This document shows, piece after piece, positions 8,924 through 16,488 of a DNA stretch of 64,000 nucleotides. The notes under the pieces are model-generated. The model searched no databases. It saw only the letters and a program-made list of their open reading frames with translations, and was not told where the DNA came from. This stretch comes from Brooklawnia sp032229645 (GTDB lineage: Bacteria > Actinomycetota > Actinomycetes > Propionibacteriales > Propionibacteriaceae): assembly GCA_963722295.1 (NCBI GenBank), contig CAVRLB010000002.1:467545-531544 (forward strand), given 5' to 3'. The position numbers and the translations under genes are program-made. Each line of letters opens with the position of its first letter. The first letter of the stretch is position 1.

Positions 8924-9713
8924 GCGCCTCCAGCACCCCGATCATCGTCCGAGGCCGGGAATCCAGTCCCAATGCGATGGCCAGTTCGAGCTGCCAGGGT
9001 TGGCGTAGGTGAGCCCGGTTCACCAGCTCGGTGTCGGACAATATCCGCGTGATCGGACCCTGTTGAATCTGCCCACCGGCGACCACGGCCGCCTCGTCCG
9101 CCCAGGACAGCGCGAAGTCGACGTCGTGGGTCGCGAGAACGATCGTGGTGCCCTGACCGGTGAGCCGCTCCAGAGCCGTCCGGACGTCTTCGACGCCTGC
9201 CGGGTCGAGACCGGCTGTCGGCTCGTCGAGTAGCAGCACATCGGGACGCATGGCGACCGCGCCGGCGATGGTGACACGTTTGCGTTCGCCGTACGACAGT
9301 TGATGGGTGGGCCGATCGGCCAGATGGGTGACACCGAGCAGATCGAGCGCCTCGGAAACTCGGTGCCGGACCTCGTCGGTGGTCAGCCCGAGATTCAGCG
9401 GACCGAAAGCGACATCCTGGGTGACATCGGCCGAGAAGAGTTGATCGTCGGGATCCTGCAAGACCAACTGCACGCGCCTGCGGTGGTTTCGCAGGCTCTT
9501 CTTGTCGTGGTGGAGGGGTTGCCCGGCTAGTGCGATCTCGCCGGAGTCGGGCTTGTGAGCGCCCGACAGGCAGCGCAGCAGCGTGGTCTTGCCGGAGCCA
9601 TTGGCCCCGAGCAGCGCCAGCCGCGTCCCGTTGGCGAGTTCGCAGGTCGCCCGGCTCAGTACAGGTTCGGCTCCCGGATATGACGCGGTGACATCACGTG
9701 CGGTCAAGATCAT
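8895..9713 (-). CDS. cbiO: Cobalt ECF transporter ATP-binding protein CbiO
   Basis: 272 aa. It is the ATPase of the CbiMNQO cobalt importer. Walker A is GANGSGKTT, the Q-loop follows in VLQDPDDQLFS, the ABC signature is QLSYGERKRV, Walker B is VLLLDEPTAGLD, and the switch His is in VLATHDVDFAL. DPDDQLFS is typical of ECF ATPases. The start is ATG 9713, whose ATGA overlaps the cbiQ stop; GGAAGG lies seven bases upstream. An in-frame ATG at 9728 is less likely. This is the last gene of the cbiM-cbiN-cbiQ-cbiO operon. Confidence 0.93.
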   Translation of the reverse strand: MILTARDVTASYPGAEPVLSRATCELANGTRLALLGANGSGKTTLLRCLSGAHKPDSGEIALAGQPLHHDKKSLRNHRRRVQLVLQDPDDQLFSADVTQDVAFGPLNLGLTTDEVRHRVSEALDLLGVTHLADRPTHQLSYGERKRVTIAGAVAMRPDVLLLDEPTAGLDPAGVEDVRTALERLTGQGTTIVLATHDVDFALSWADEAAVVAGGQIQQGPITRILSDTELVNRAHLRQPWQLELAIALGLDSRPRTMIGVLEALSSSHRPTG

Positions 9714-10492
9714 GAGATGGCCTTCCACACGATGGTGAGCAGCCAGATACCGCCGAGCAATGCGCCAGTGGCCGCGAGGAATCTCGGTGAGGCGGGCATC
9801 CGGCGCGGCAAGGTGATCAGGTCACCTTCGATGCCACGGGCCTCCAGCCCGTCGGTGAGTCGTGCCGCCCGGTCCCATGACCGGACCAGCAGCGTACCCA
9901 TCGTGTTGGCAGCGGTGTTCATCCGCCGCTTGAACGGATGCGGGCCGGCCGGGGCATCGCCCAGCCGCGCCACCTGAGCTGCGTGCATCGCCAGCACGGT
10001 GTCGAGCAGCACGAAGAGCAGCCGATAGATCAGCGACGCCACCTCGACCAGCGGTCCGGGCACGCCGCGCTCGCGGGTCCAGCCGAGCAGATCGACCATC
10101 GGAGTGGTGGTCGCGATCAGCAGAATCGCCAGGGTACCGGCCGACGAACGAGCGAAGAGCTGCAACCCGTTGAGTGCCGAGGCCGTCGTCATCGAGAGCG
10201 GACCGATGCTGAACCAGGCGTCTGCGGGCGCCTGGCCGACACTGACCGCGACCGAAGCCGAACCGATCAAGATGAACAGGAAAGGTGCGCCGAAGCCCGT
10301 GGCGAGAGTCCGCAGCGGAATACGTGCCGGTCCGAGGGCCGCCGCGACCGACGCCACCGCCACCAGCGGTGCGGTCGGCCAGGCGGGGGCAATCAGGGCA
10401 GTGAGGACCAGCCCCATACCGAGGAGAAGTTTCTCACCGACCCTGATGTGCCGCCAAGGTGCGCCCCAGGCGGCATCATCCAGAGCGATCAT
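9710..10492 (-). CDS. cbiQ: Cobalt ECF transporter transmembrane protein CbiQ
   Basis: 260 aa. This is the T component coupling the cobalt-binding subunits to the CbiO ATPase. Several long hydrophobic segments are visible (for example LGMGLVLTALIAPAW and FGAPFLFILIGSASVAV). The two Ala-Arg-Gly-type coupling motifs of CbiQ/EcfT are represented by DGLEARGIEGD near the C-terminus and by TRERGVPGPLVEV. It starts eight bases after cbiN and its stop overlaps the cbiO ATG, so the genes are co-translated. Confidence 0.9.
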   Translation of the reverse strand: MIALDDAAWGAPWRHIRVGEKLLLGMGLVLTALIAPAWPTAPLVAVASVAAALGPARIPLRTLATGFGAPFLFILIGSASVAVSVGQAPADAWFSIGPLSMTTASALNGLQLFARSSAGTLAILLIATTTPMVDLLGWTRERGVPGPLVEVASLIYRLLFVLLDTVLAMHAAQVARLGDAPAGPHPFKRRMNTAANTMGTLLVRSWDRAARLTDGLEARGIEGDLITLPRRMPASPRFLAATGALLGGIWLLTIVWKAIS

Positions 10493-10500
10493 CGAAGGCT

Positions 10501-10881
10501 CTACTCGACGGCGGGGACAGGTGTGTCGGGGGCCGAGGCTGCCGAAGAGTCGGACGCAGCACCGGCAGCGGCGAGTTCTTCCTTCGACTTGGCGCGACCT
10601 CGCAAGTTGCCCAGAGCGAACCCGACGATCCCCGCGCCCAGCGCGGCTTGCAGGGCGAACAGACCGGATTCGATCTCGCCGCTGCCGGGTTCGAAGATGG
10701 GCTGGAACCAGGGCTCGGTGCCTTCTTCTTCCAGAACCTGGGTGACGACCGAGTCCGTACCGGCGAAGCCCTCTTCGCCATCTCCGGTTGGCTTGGGGGC
10801 CAGCGCGAACGAGAACACGAAGATGCCGACGATGGCTGCGACCAGCGCAAGAGTGACCCAGAGATTGTTCTTCTTAGGCAT
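10501..10881 (-). CDS. cbiN: Cobalt transport accessory protein CbiN
   Basis: 126 aa, the small CbiN subunit with two membrane helices (NLWVTLALVAAIVGIFVFSF and ALQAALGAGIVGFALG) flanking an extracytoplasmic loop. CbiN helps load cobalt into CbiM. The C-terminal tail is Ala/Ser-rich and longer than the minimal family. It begins eight bases before the cbiM stop, indicating coupled translation. It distinguishes this as a cobalt rather than nickel ECF system, since nickel systems often use NikN/NikL instead. Confidence 0.9.
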   Translation of the reverse strand: MPKKNNLWVTLALVAAIVGIFVFSFALAPKPTGDGEEGFAGTDSVVTQVLEEEGTEPWFQPIFEPGSGEIESGLFALQAALGAGIVGFALGNLRGRAKSKEELAAAGAASDSSAASAPDTPVPAVE

Positions 10882-11584
10882 TGGTGGGCTCCTCGGCAGC
10901 GGTCTCGGCGGAGGTCTCGGCAGCGGGAACCGGATTGAAGATGCCGCGGCGCTCGAGTTCGGGACGCACGACCCCGGACAGGAAGCGGAAGAGCAGCACG
11001 CCGACGAAGCCCTCGGCTATGGCCAACGGAATCTGGGTGACCGCGAAGACGCTCAAGAATTTGACGACCGCACCGCCGAAGCCTGAGACGGCGTCCGGAT
11101 GCGCGATTGCCAGCTGCACCGAGGTGACGCAGTAGGTGCTGAGATCGGCGAAGAACATCGCCGCGAAGATCGCTGGATACGACCCGGACCTGCGAAGCAG
11201 CTTGTAAGCGCCGTAGCCGATCCATGGTCCGGCGATCGCCATCGAGAACGTGTTCGCCCCGAGGGTGGTGATCCCGCCGTGGGCCAGCAGCAGCGCCTGG
11301 AAGAGCAACACCACCGCTCCCAGGAACGCCATTACGGGCGGCTTGAAGAGCACCGCCCCGGCACCGGTACCGGTCGGGTGCGATGAGCTGCCGGTCACCG
11401 AGGGCAGCTTGATCGCCGAAAGGACGAAGGTGAAGGCGCCGGCCACGGCGAGCAGCATCTTGTTCTCGGTCGATTCGCGAGCCTCTTTGATGACACAACG
11501 CGCACCGTGAACGACGAACGGAGCGGCAGCCACATACCAGGCGGCGCATTGAAGTGGGGGCAAGAACCCCTCAGCGATATGCAC
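10874..11584 (-). CDS. cbiM: Cobalt ECF transporter substrate-binding membrane protein CbiM
   Basis: 236 aa from GTG 11584, chosen because GAGGAG lies six to seven bases upstream. The protein then starts (V/M)HIAEGFLPPLQC; in the family the N-terminal Met-His pair binds the metal, so the exact start matters. The longer upstream frame would destroy this. Multiple membrane helices follow, with the conserved SAIKLPSVTGSSSHPTG and FQALLLAHGGITTLGANTF motifs. The gene heads cbiMNQO and lies downstream of a cobalamin riboswitch, so cobalt uptake should be shut off when B12 is sufficient. Confidence 0.94.
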   Translation of the reverse strand: MHIAEGFLPPLQCAAWYVAAAPFVVHGARCVIKEARESTENKMLLAVAGAFTFVLSAIKLPSVTGSSSHPTGTGAGAVLFKPPVMAFLGAVVLLFQALLLAHGGITTLGANTFSMAIAGPWIGYGAYKLLRRSGSYPAIFAAMFFADLSTYCVTSVQLAIAHPDAVSGFGGAVVKFLSVFAVTQIPLAIAEGFVGVLLFRFLSGVVRPELERRGIFNPVPAAETSAETAAEEPTNA

Positions 11585-11625
11585 GATTATCTCCTCTTGA
11601 GATGACGCGTCCCAACAAATGGATC

Positions 11626-11648
11626 CATGAGGGAATCTCTCCCTCATG
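11626..11648. promoter_or_regulatory. Perfect 8-bp inverted repeat between riboswitch and cbiM
   Basis: CATGAGGG (11626-11633) and CCCTCATG (11641-11648) form a hairpin with a seven-base loop in the cbiM leader. It has no U-run, so it is not a classical terminator. The CCCTC arm could pair with the GAGGAG ribosome site of cbiM, making it a candidate translational expression platform of the riboswitch. That pairing is inferred, not tested. Confidence 0.45.
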
Positions 11649-11694
11649 ACGGGTTCATTCGATTCGGCAAAGCGGGGTATTCTTCGCTGATCTC

Positions 11695-11800
11695 AATCGC
11701 CCTTGCGCCAAGACGAGTCTCTGACTTCCGTTTCGCTGAACGTTCACAGTGGCGCGACCGTGCCGGCTCTTCCCGGCTTCCTCGCACCTTGACGCATGTG
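11695..11800 (-). promoter_or_regulatory. Cobalamin riboswitch upstream of cbiMNQO
   Basis: On the minus strand the leader carries GAAGCCGGGAAGAGCCGGC followed by the B12-box core CGCGCCACTGTGAA and later GGAAGTCAGAGACTCG. This order (P3 GAAGCCGG arm, B12 box GCCACTG, then the CAGAGAC stem) is the cobalamin aptamer consensus. It sits about 110 bases upstream of the cbiM start. Outer boundaries are approximate. Confidence 0.88.
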
Positions 11801-11842
11801 ACAGTCTAGTGGACGACTATTTCGACCTCGAAGGGGGCCCCG

Positions 11843-12499
11843 GTGGACGTGACATACGAGTACCTGACCGATGCGGCAGAGATCTACGCCGAGTCATTTG
11901 GGACCATCCGGCGCGAAGCCGACCTATCGGGTTTTCCCGACGACATCTCAAAGGTCGTCGTCCGCATGATTCATGCGGCAGCACAGACCGACCTACCGGC
12001 CGACATCGCGTTCACGCCAGGCGTGGTCGCCAGCACGCGTGAGGCGCTCTGGAACGGCGCTCCGATCTTCTGCGATTCGACGATGGTGGCCACCGGAATC
12101 ATCCGCTCCAGGCTGCCCAAGAGCAACGAGGTGATCTGCCATCTGGGCGATCCGCGGTTGGCCGAGATGGCCGTCGAACTCGGCACCACCAAGACGGCCG
12201 CGGCGGTCGATCTCTGGCTGCCTCGCCTTGAGGGAGCCGTGGTCGCGATCGGCAACGCACCCACCGCCCTGTTCCGGCTGCTCGAGGTCGTCCGCGATAC
12301 CGGCGTGAAGCCCGCCGGCGTGATCGGCATCCCGGTGGGATTCGTCGGCGCAGCCGAGTCGAAGCAGGCGCTGGTCGTTAATCCCTTCGGTCTGGAATAT
12401 CTGGCTCTGCTGGGACGCCGGGGGGGTTCGGCCATCACCGTGGCCGCCGTCAACGCGATCGCCAGCACCGATGAGCGGACGAACCAGATCCGCGCCTGA
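11843..12499 (+). CDS. cbiC: Precorrin-8X / cobalt-precorrin-8 methylmutase
   Basis: 218 aa. CbiC/CobH moves the C11 methyl group to C12 to form (hydrogeno)cobyrinate. The family signatures are present: RMIHAAAQTDL with the catalytic His, PIFCDSTMVATGI, AIGNAPTALFRLLE, and the C-terminal IGIPVGFVGAAESKQAL. GTG 11843 follows AAGGGGG by six bases. The gene is divergent from cbiM, and the cbiM riboswitch is on the opposite strand. A promoter for cbiC must lie in the same 260-base gap. Confidence 0.94.
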   Translation: MDVTYEYLTDAAEIYAESFGTIRREADLSGFPDDISKVVVRMIHAAAQTDLPADIAFTPGVVASTREALWNGAPIFCDSTMVATGIIRSRLPKSNEVICHLGDPRLAEMAVELGTTKTAAAVDLWLPRLEGAVVAIGNAPTALFRLLEVVRDTGVKPAGVIGIPVGFVGAAESKQALVVNPFGLEYLALLGRRGGSAITVAAVNAIASTDERTNQIRA

Positions 12500-12515
12500 G
12501 CAGTCGACGTTCCCG

Positions 12516-13814
12516 CTATGCCGCGAGGACGATATAGCGCAGGTAGATGTAGATCCACGCGATGACCGTGGTGAAGACGGTCGTCACCATGCCGTACTTG
12601 GTGAAATGCCAGAATGTGATGTTGTGGCCAGCACGTGCGGCGAGCCCGATACCGACCACGTTCGCGCTGGCGGCCACCGCCGTGCCGTTGCCGCCGAAGT
12701 CGGCTCCCAAGGCGAATGCCCACCACAGGAATCCACCGCTGCGAGGATCGCTGCCCTCGGTGACCAGTACGTCGACGATCGGCGCCATCGTCGCCGCATA
12801 CGGGATGTTGTCGAAGAATGCGCCCAGGCCCGCCGACCCGAAGAGCAGCACCGCGCCGGCCAGCGTGTAATCGTGCCCGACCGCCGCGATTGCCCACTGG
12901 CCGATCGACTCGATGACGCCGGTGTGCACCAGACCACCGACCATGATGAACAGGCCGGCGAAGAAGACCAGCGTGGGCCATTCGACCTCGGTGATCACTT
13001 CGCCGATATCGATGCCGGTGACCAGGATCATCACCAGCGCGCCGATCAGGGCGATGATCGATGGGGCCAGATGCAAGGTGCCATGCAGGGTGAACCCGAC
13101 GATCACTCCGGTCAGCACGACCAGGCTCTTGATCAGCATCGGCAGGTCGGTGATCGCCCGGCGTTCCTGCAGTGCCATCACCGAGTCGACGTACCCGGGA
13201 TTGTATTGAAACTCCTTGCGGAACATGAACCGCGTCAGTCCGACGAAAAGTGCGAAGACGATGATCACGATCGGGGTCATATGGACGAGGAAGTCGTTGA
13301 ACGTCAGTCCCGCGCGGTTCGCGATGATGATGTTCGGCGGATCACCGATCAGCGTCGCCGCGCCACCGATGTTGGAGGCGAGGATCTCCGCGATGATGTA
13401 GGGCTGGGCAGGCACGTGCAGCCGATCACAGACGACGATGGTGACCGGCACCACGAGCATGATGATCGTCACGTTGTCGAGGATCGGGGACGCAATCGCG
13501 GTGATCAGCATGAACATGACCATCAGGCTGTAGGGTCGGCCCTTCGATTTCTTCGCGGCCCAGACACCGAGAAACTCGAAGACACCGGTCTGCTTCAGCA
13601 CCCCGACGATGATCATCATGCCCAGCAGCAGGAAGATGACGTCCCAGTCGATGCCGACCTGATGGGAGTAGAAGACCTCGTTGCCCGGCGAGACGCCGGT
13701 CACGACCATCGCGGCCGACGCCACCAGCACGACCATCACCTTGTTGATCTTCTCGGTGGCGATCATGACGAACGCCGCGACGAAGATACCCAGTGCGAGG
13801 AAGGAGTGCATCAT
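12516..13814 (-). CDS. NhaD/ArsB-type (IT superfamily) ion transporter
   Basis: 432 aa with 10 to 12 predicted membrane helices. It belongs to the ion transporter superfamily that includes Na+/H+ antiporter NhaD, ArsB and the P protein. Motifs seen include ITAIASPILDNVTIIMLVVPV and ASNIGGAATLIGDPPNIIIAN in the first half, and an echo in the second half, GLGAFFDNIPYAATMAPI and LGADFGGNGTAVAASANVV. The duplicated DN-containing motifs are typical of the family. The substrate cannot be told from sequence; sodium, arsenite or an organic anion is possible. It follows a CBS-domain gene by 49 bases and is probably co-transcribed with it. It interrupts the cobalamin gene cluster. Confidence 0.8.
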   Translation of the reverse strand: MMHSFLALGIFVAAFVMIATEKINKVMVVLVASAAMVVTGVSPGNEVFYSHQVGIDWDVIFLLLGMMIIVGVLKQTGVFEFLGVWAAKKSKGRPYSLMVMFMLITAIASPILDNVTIIMLVVPVTIVVCDRLHVPAQPYIIAEILASNIGGAATLIGDPPNIIIANRAGLTFNDFLVHMTPIVIIVFALFVGLTRFMFRKEFQYNPGYVDSVMALQERRAITDLPMLIKSLVVLTGVIVGFTLHGTLHLAPSIIALIGALVMILVTGIDIGEVITEVEWPTLVFFAGLFIMVGGLVHTGVIESIGQWAIAAVGHDYTLAGAVLLFGSAGLGAFFDNIPYAATMAPIVDVLVTEGSDPRSGGFLWWAFALGADFGGNGTAVAASANVVGIGLAARAGHNITFWHFTKYGMVTTVFTTVIAWIYIYLRYIVLAA

Positions 13815-13863
13815 GGCAGCGTCACTCCCCCACGAACCACCGAGACCCCATGACCGGGGGCGC

Positions 13864-14313
13864 TCAGAGATAGGGCAGTGCCGCCGCTGCCAGCAGGCCG
13901 TTCAGCGTGATGCACCCCACCAGCTTGTCCGCCGCGTCCACCACCGCGATGAGCGGCGTGCGCAGCTGCGACATGGCGATGGCCACCTCGAGCACGGTGG
14001 CTTCGGCCTGCACCTTGACCAGCTTGGCCTCGTCGAGCTTGAGACAGTCGCCGATTGAGCGGGTGCCCACGCCCGACCAGAACTGATCGGCGTGTGCCTC
14101 GTCGATCGTCCGGGCGAGCGCAGAATCCCCGGAATACTGCGCAACCATCAGCTTCAGCACTTGGCTGTCCGGAAGCACGTACCGCGGCTTGTCGTCCCAA
14201 TCGACAACTACGACGCCCGGCAGGCCCTCGTTCACCATCACCTTGACTGCGCGCGATACCGGATCGCCCACTCTTACAGGGGGAACACTCACCGCGAGGT
14301 CTCTTGCCCGCAT
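13864..14313 (-). CDS. Tandem CBS-domain protein
   Basis: 149 aa holding a pair of CBS domains (about residues 1-60 and 85-149), for example VSRAVKVMVNEGLPGVVVVD and VLEVAIAMSQLRTPLIAVVD. Such Bateman modules bind adenine nucleotides and regulate partner enzymes or transporters. ATG 14313 is preferred over the in-frame GTG at 14319 because GGA lies eight bases upstream. It lies just upstream of the ion transporter in the same direction, so it probably gates or senses for that transporter; this is inferred from context only. Confidence 0.8.
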   Translation of the reverse strand: MRARDLAVSVPPVRVGDPVSRAVKVMVNEGLPGVVVVDWDDKPRYVLPDSQVLKLMVAQYSGDSALARTIDEAHADQFWSGVGTRSIGDCLKLDEAKLVKVQAEATVLEVAIAMSQLRTPLIAVVDAADKLVGCITLNGLLAAAALPYL

Positions 14314-14428
14314 GACCACAGTCCTTTGTCCACTTGATCGGGATTTTAGCTGAGGCTAGCAGGCCTGACATGCGTTCGGTTCCCCTCCCGCCGGGATGTT
14401 CGCGGCAACGTCGTCGTGACGAGGCAAC

Positions 14429-14481
14429 TTTAGCGGAAATCGATCCTCACCCTTAGTGAGTTGCTCTCAGTTCCGCCTAAA
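14429..14481. terminator. Long imperfect hairpin after cobF, likely terminator
   Basis: TTTAGCGGAA (14429-14438) and TTCCGCCTAAA (14471-14481) are inverted repeats with one bulged base. A smaller hairpin CTCAC...GTGAG lies inside. The structure begins two bases after the cobF stop, at the end of the cbiL-to-cobF operon. U-rich ends on either strand (TTTAG) fit a bidirectional terminator. Confidence 0.5.
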
Positions 14482-14482
14482 T

Positions 14483-15265
14483 TCATCGGAGGGTCCTCAG
14501 CAGGTAGGTGTCGAAGATCCAGCCGTTCCGCTCGGCGGCCTCGGCCCGCACTCGTAGGATCTCGTCCGATACCTCTGCCAGCGGCCCACTGATCAGGATC
14601 TCGTCCGCGGTGCCCAGATAGGCACCCCAGTAGATCTCGAGCCCTGACGGATCGATGCGCGAGAATGTCTGTCTGCCGTCCAGCATCACCACCACATCGT
14701 GCACATCGGCGGGCATACCGGACGCCAGCAGCCGGGCGGGAGCGATCTGCACCGCCCGTCCCTGCCTGTTCAGCGGGATCTTGAACGCCGCCGCCAACGC
14801 CAGCACGCAACTGATGCCGGGGATCACCCGCAGCTCGATCGGCTCGCCCGCGCGGGTGGACGCATCGGCCAGCTTCTCGACGATCGCCAGCGTGCTCTCG
14901 TAGAGGCTGGGGTCACCCCAGATCAGGAATCCGCCGCTCGCACCTTCGGGCAACTCGGCGGCGACCGCCGCACTCCATGACTCGAGCCGCTGTGCACGCC
15001 ACCGGGCGACCGCTGCGGGATAGTCCGGGGTGGTCTGCCAGGGACGCGGCGGGTCGCGCAATTCGACTGTCTTCAATGGCGTGTCGCGATGCCGCTCGAT
15101 GATGACCCGCCTGGCCTCGACAAGGTCATCGAGCTGGTCCTCCTTGAGGACGACGAACAGCACGTCGATCTCGCGGATGGCCGCGACCGCCTCCAAAGTC
15201 ACCCATTCGGGGTTGCCGGCACCGATTCCGATGAGGACGAGTTCGCGGGCTGCGGCCGGGATCAT
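14483..15265 (-). CDS. cobF: Precorrin-6A synthase (deacetylating)
   Basis: 260 aa. CobF is a SAM-dependent methyltransferase that methylates C1 of precorrin-5 and releases acetate; it belongs to the aerobic route. Evidence includes the N-terminal ELVLIGIGAGNPEWVT, GFLIWGDPSLYESTL, RVIPGISCVLALAAAFKIPLN, and the strongly CobF-like EIYWGAYLGTADEILISG and WIFDTYLLR. Its ATG overlaps the cbiX stop (ATGA), so it is the last gene of the cbiL operon. This is odd: the rest of the operon (CbiX, CbiG) is anaerobic-type and uses CbiD for C1 methylation, and no cbiD is in the window. CobF may replace CbiD here. Confidence 0.88.
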   Translation of the reverse strand: MIPAAARELVLIGIGAGNPEWVTLEAVAAIREIDVLFVVLKEDQLDDLVEARRVIIERHRDTPLKTVELRDPPRPWQTTPDYPAAVARWRAQRLESWSAAVAAELPEGASGGFLIWGDPSLYESTLAIVEKLADASTRAGEPIELRVIPGISCVLALAAAFKIPLNRQGRAVQIAPARLLASGMPADVHDVVVMLDGRQTFSRIDPSGLEIYWGAYLGTADEILISGPLAEVSDEILRVRAEAAERNGWIFDTYLLRTLR

Positions 15266-16488
15266 TCGGCGAGCTCGCCGAGCGCCCTGACGGCTGCGCT
15301 GCGGGCGTGCGCCGTACGATGCGGGTTGCGGTCGCCGACCACCCCGACCTTCAGCCCCGCGACCTCACCGGTTGCCGGGGTCCACGCGGTACCGCCGGAC
15401 GCGTCGTCCCCGCGGACGCAGAAGGTACCGCGCTGGTAAGCCCAGGCCGCCACCTGCGCGTTGACCGACGGCGAATCGGTGAGCGCCAGCACGTACCAGG
15501 CGCCATCAAGATCGGCCTCGTCGACGGTGCGCTCCTGCCACTGCACACGGCCCTGCGCCGCCAGCTCGCGGATGGCGTCGTCGGCCTGCGGCGCGACCAG
15601 TTCTACCTCGGCGCCCGCCTCCACCAGCTTGCCCACTCGGCGGGCCGCCACTGTGCCGGCGCCGGCGATCAGCACCTTGCGTCCGGTCAGCACCAGACCG
15701 CTCAGGTAGACCTGCGGTGCGGGACCGGCGGCCGGCCCGATGCGTCCCTCGGCGACCTCGCGGTAGCGGTCGACGACCATCTGAGCGAGTGGGTCGCAGT
15801 CACCGATCACATCGGCAACGCGCGTCTCGGCGTCCGAGTGCGTCAGCGCCCAGGCAGCCGTCCTTTCCTGCGCGCGTTTCTGGAGCAGGCCAGGGAAGAG
15901 ATAGTGCGGCATGACCACGAGCTTGCGCCCGCCGTGGGCGTAGGCGCGGTCGAGGGCGGTGGTCAGGTCGGGCTGCGAGATCTGGATGAACCCGCTCACG
16001 ACATCGGCGTAACCGCCTTCCTCGCGCAGCAGCCGGCCGAGGCGCACATGGTCGGCGTTCGCCTCGGGAACCGAGCAGCCGCGCCCCAGGAAGACCACGC
16101 TGGTCTCGTCCGGCCGCCAGTCGCCGAGAACCGCGGCGATCCGCTCGCGGACAGCGCCGCGCAGTAGCGGGTCAGCACCCAGATGCCCCGCGTAGCTGAC
16201 CGAGCCGCTGCCTGCCAACTCGCGTCCGGCTTCAATGCCTTCGGGAATGTCGTCATGCACGTGACCGCCGGCACCGATCATCAGTGGCACCACCACGACA
16301 TGCTTGTCGTGCGACTCGCGCAAAGCGGTGGCGACCGCATCGGCGATCGTCGGGGTGTCGAGCTCAACGTAGGCGTCGTAAACCGATGTGCCGGGCAGCA
16401 TCGCCTGGACCCGCTCGACCAGAGCGCGACAGGTCTGCTGACCTTCGGGAACGCGGGTGCCGTGGGCGGCGATGATCAACGAACTCAT
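15262..16488 (-). CDS. cbiX: Fusion of sirohydrochlorin cobaltochelatase (CbiX) and precorrin-2 dehydrogenase domain
   Basis: 408 aa from ATG 16488, which overlaps the cbiG-cbiH stop. Residues 1 to about 265 are long-form CbiX with two chelatase halves; metal-site His residues appear in LIIAAHGTRVP, VVPLMIGAGGHVHDDIP and VMPHYLFPGLL. Residues from about 275 are a CysG-N/Met8-type NAD-dependent dehydrogenase: GLVLTGRKVLIAGAGTVAARR is the Rossmann motif. Together they would oxidise precorrin-2 to sirohydrochlorin and insert cobalt, the committing step of the cobalt-early (anaerobic) pathway. With CobA encoded separately, the chain completes uroporphyrinogen III to cobalt-sirohydrochlorin. Confidence 0.92.
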   Translation of the reverse strand: MSSLIIAAHGTRVPEGQQTCRALVERVQAMLPGTSVYDAYVELDTPTIADAVATALRESHDKHVVVVPLMIGAGGHVHDDIPEGIEAGRELAGSGSVSYAGHLGADPLLRGAVRERIAAVLGDWRPDETSVVFLGRGCSVPEANADHVRLGRLLREEGGYADVVSGFIQISQPDLTTALDRAYAHGGRKLVVMPHYLFPGLLQKRAQERTAAWALTHSDAETRVADVIGDCDPLAQMVVDRYREVAEGRIGPAAGPAPQVYLSGLVLTGRKVLIAGAGTVAARRVGKLVEAGAEVELVAPQADDAIRELAAQGRVQWQERTVDEADLDGAWYVLALTDSPSVNAQVAAWAYQRGTFCVRGDDASGGTAWTPATGEVAGLKVGVVGDRNPHRTAHARSAAVRALGELAE

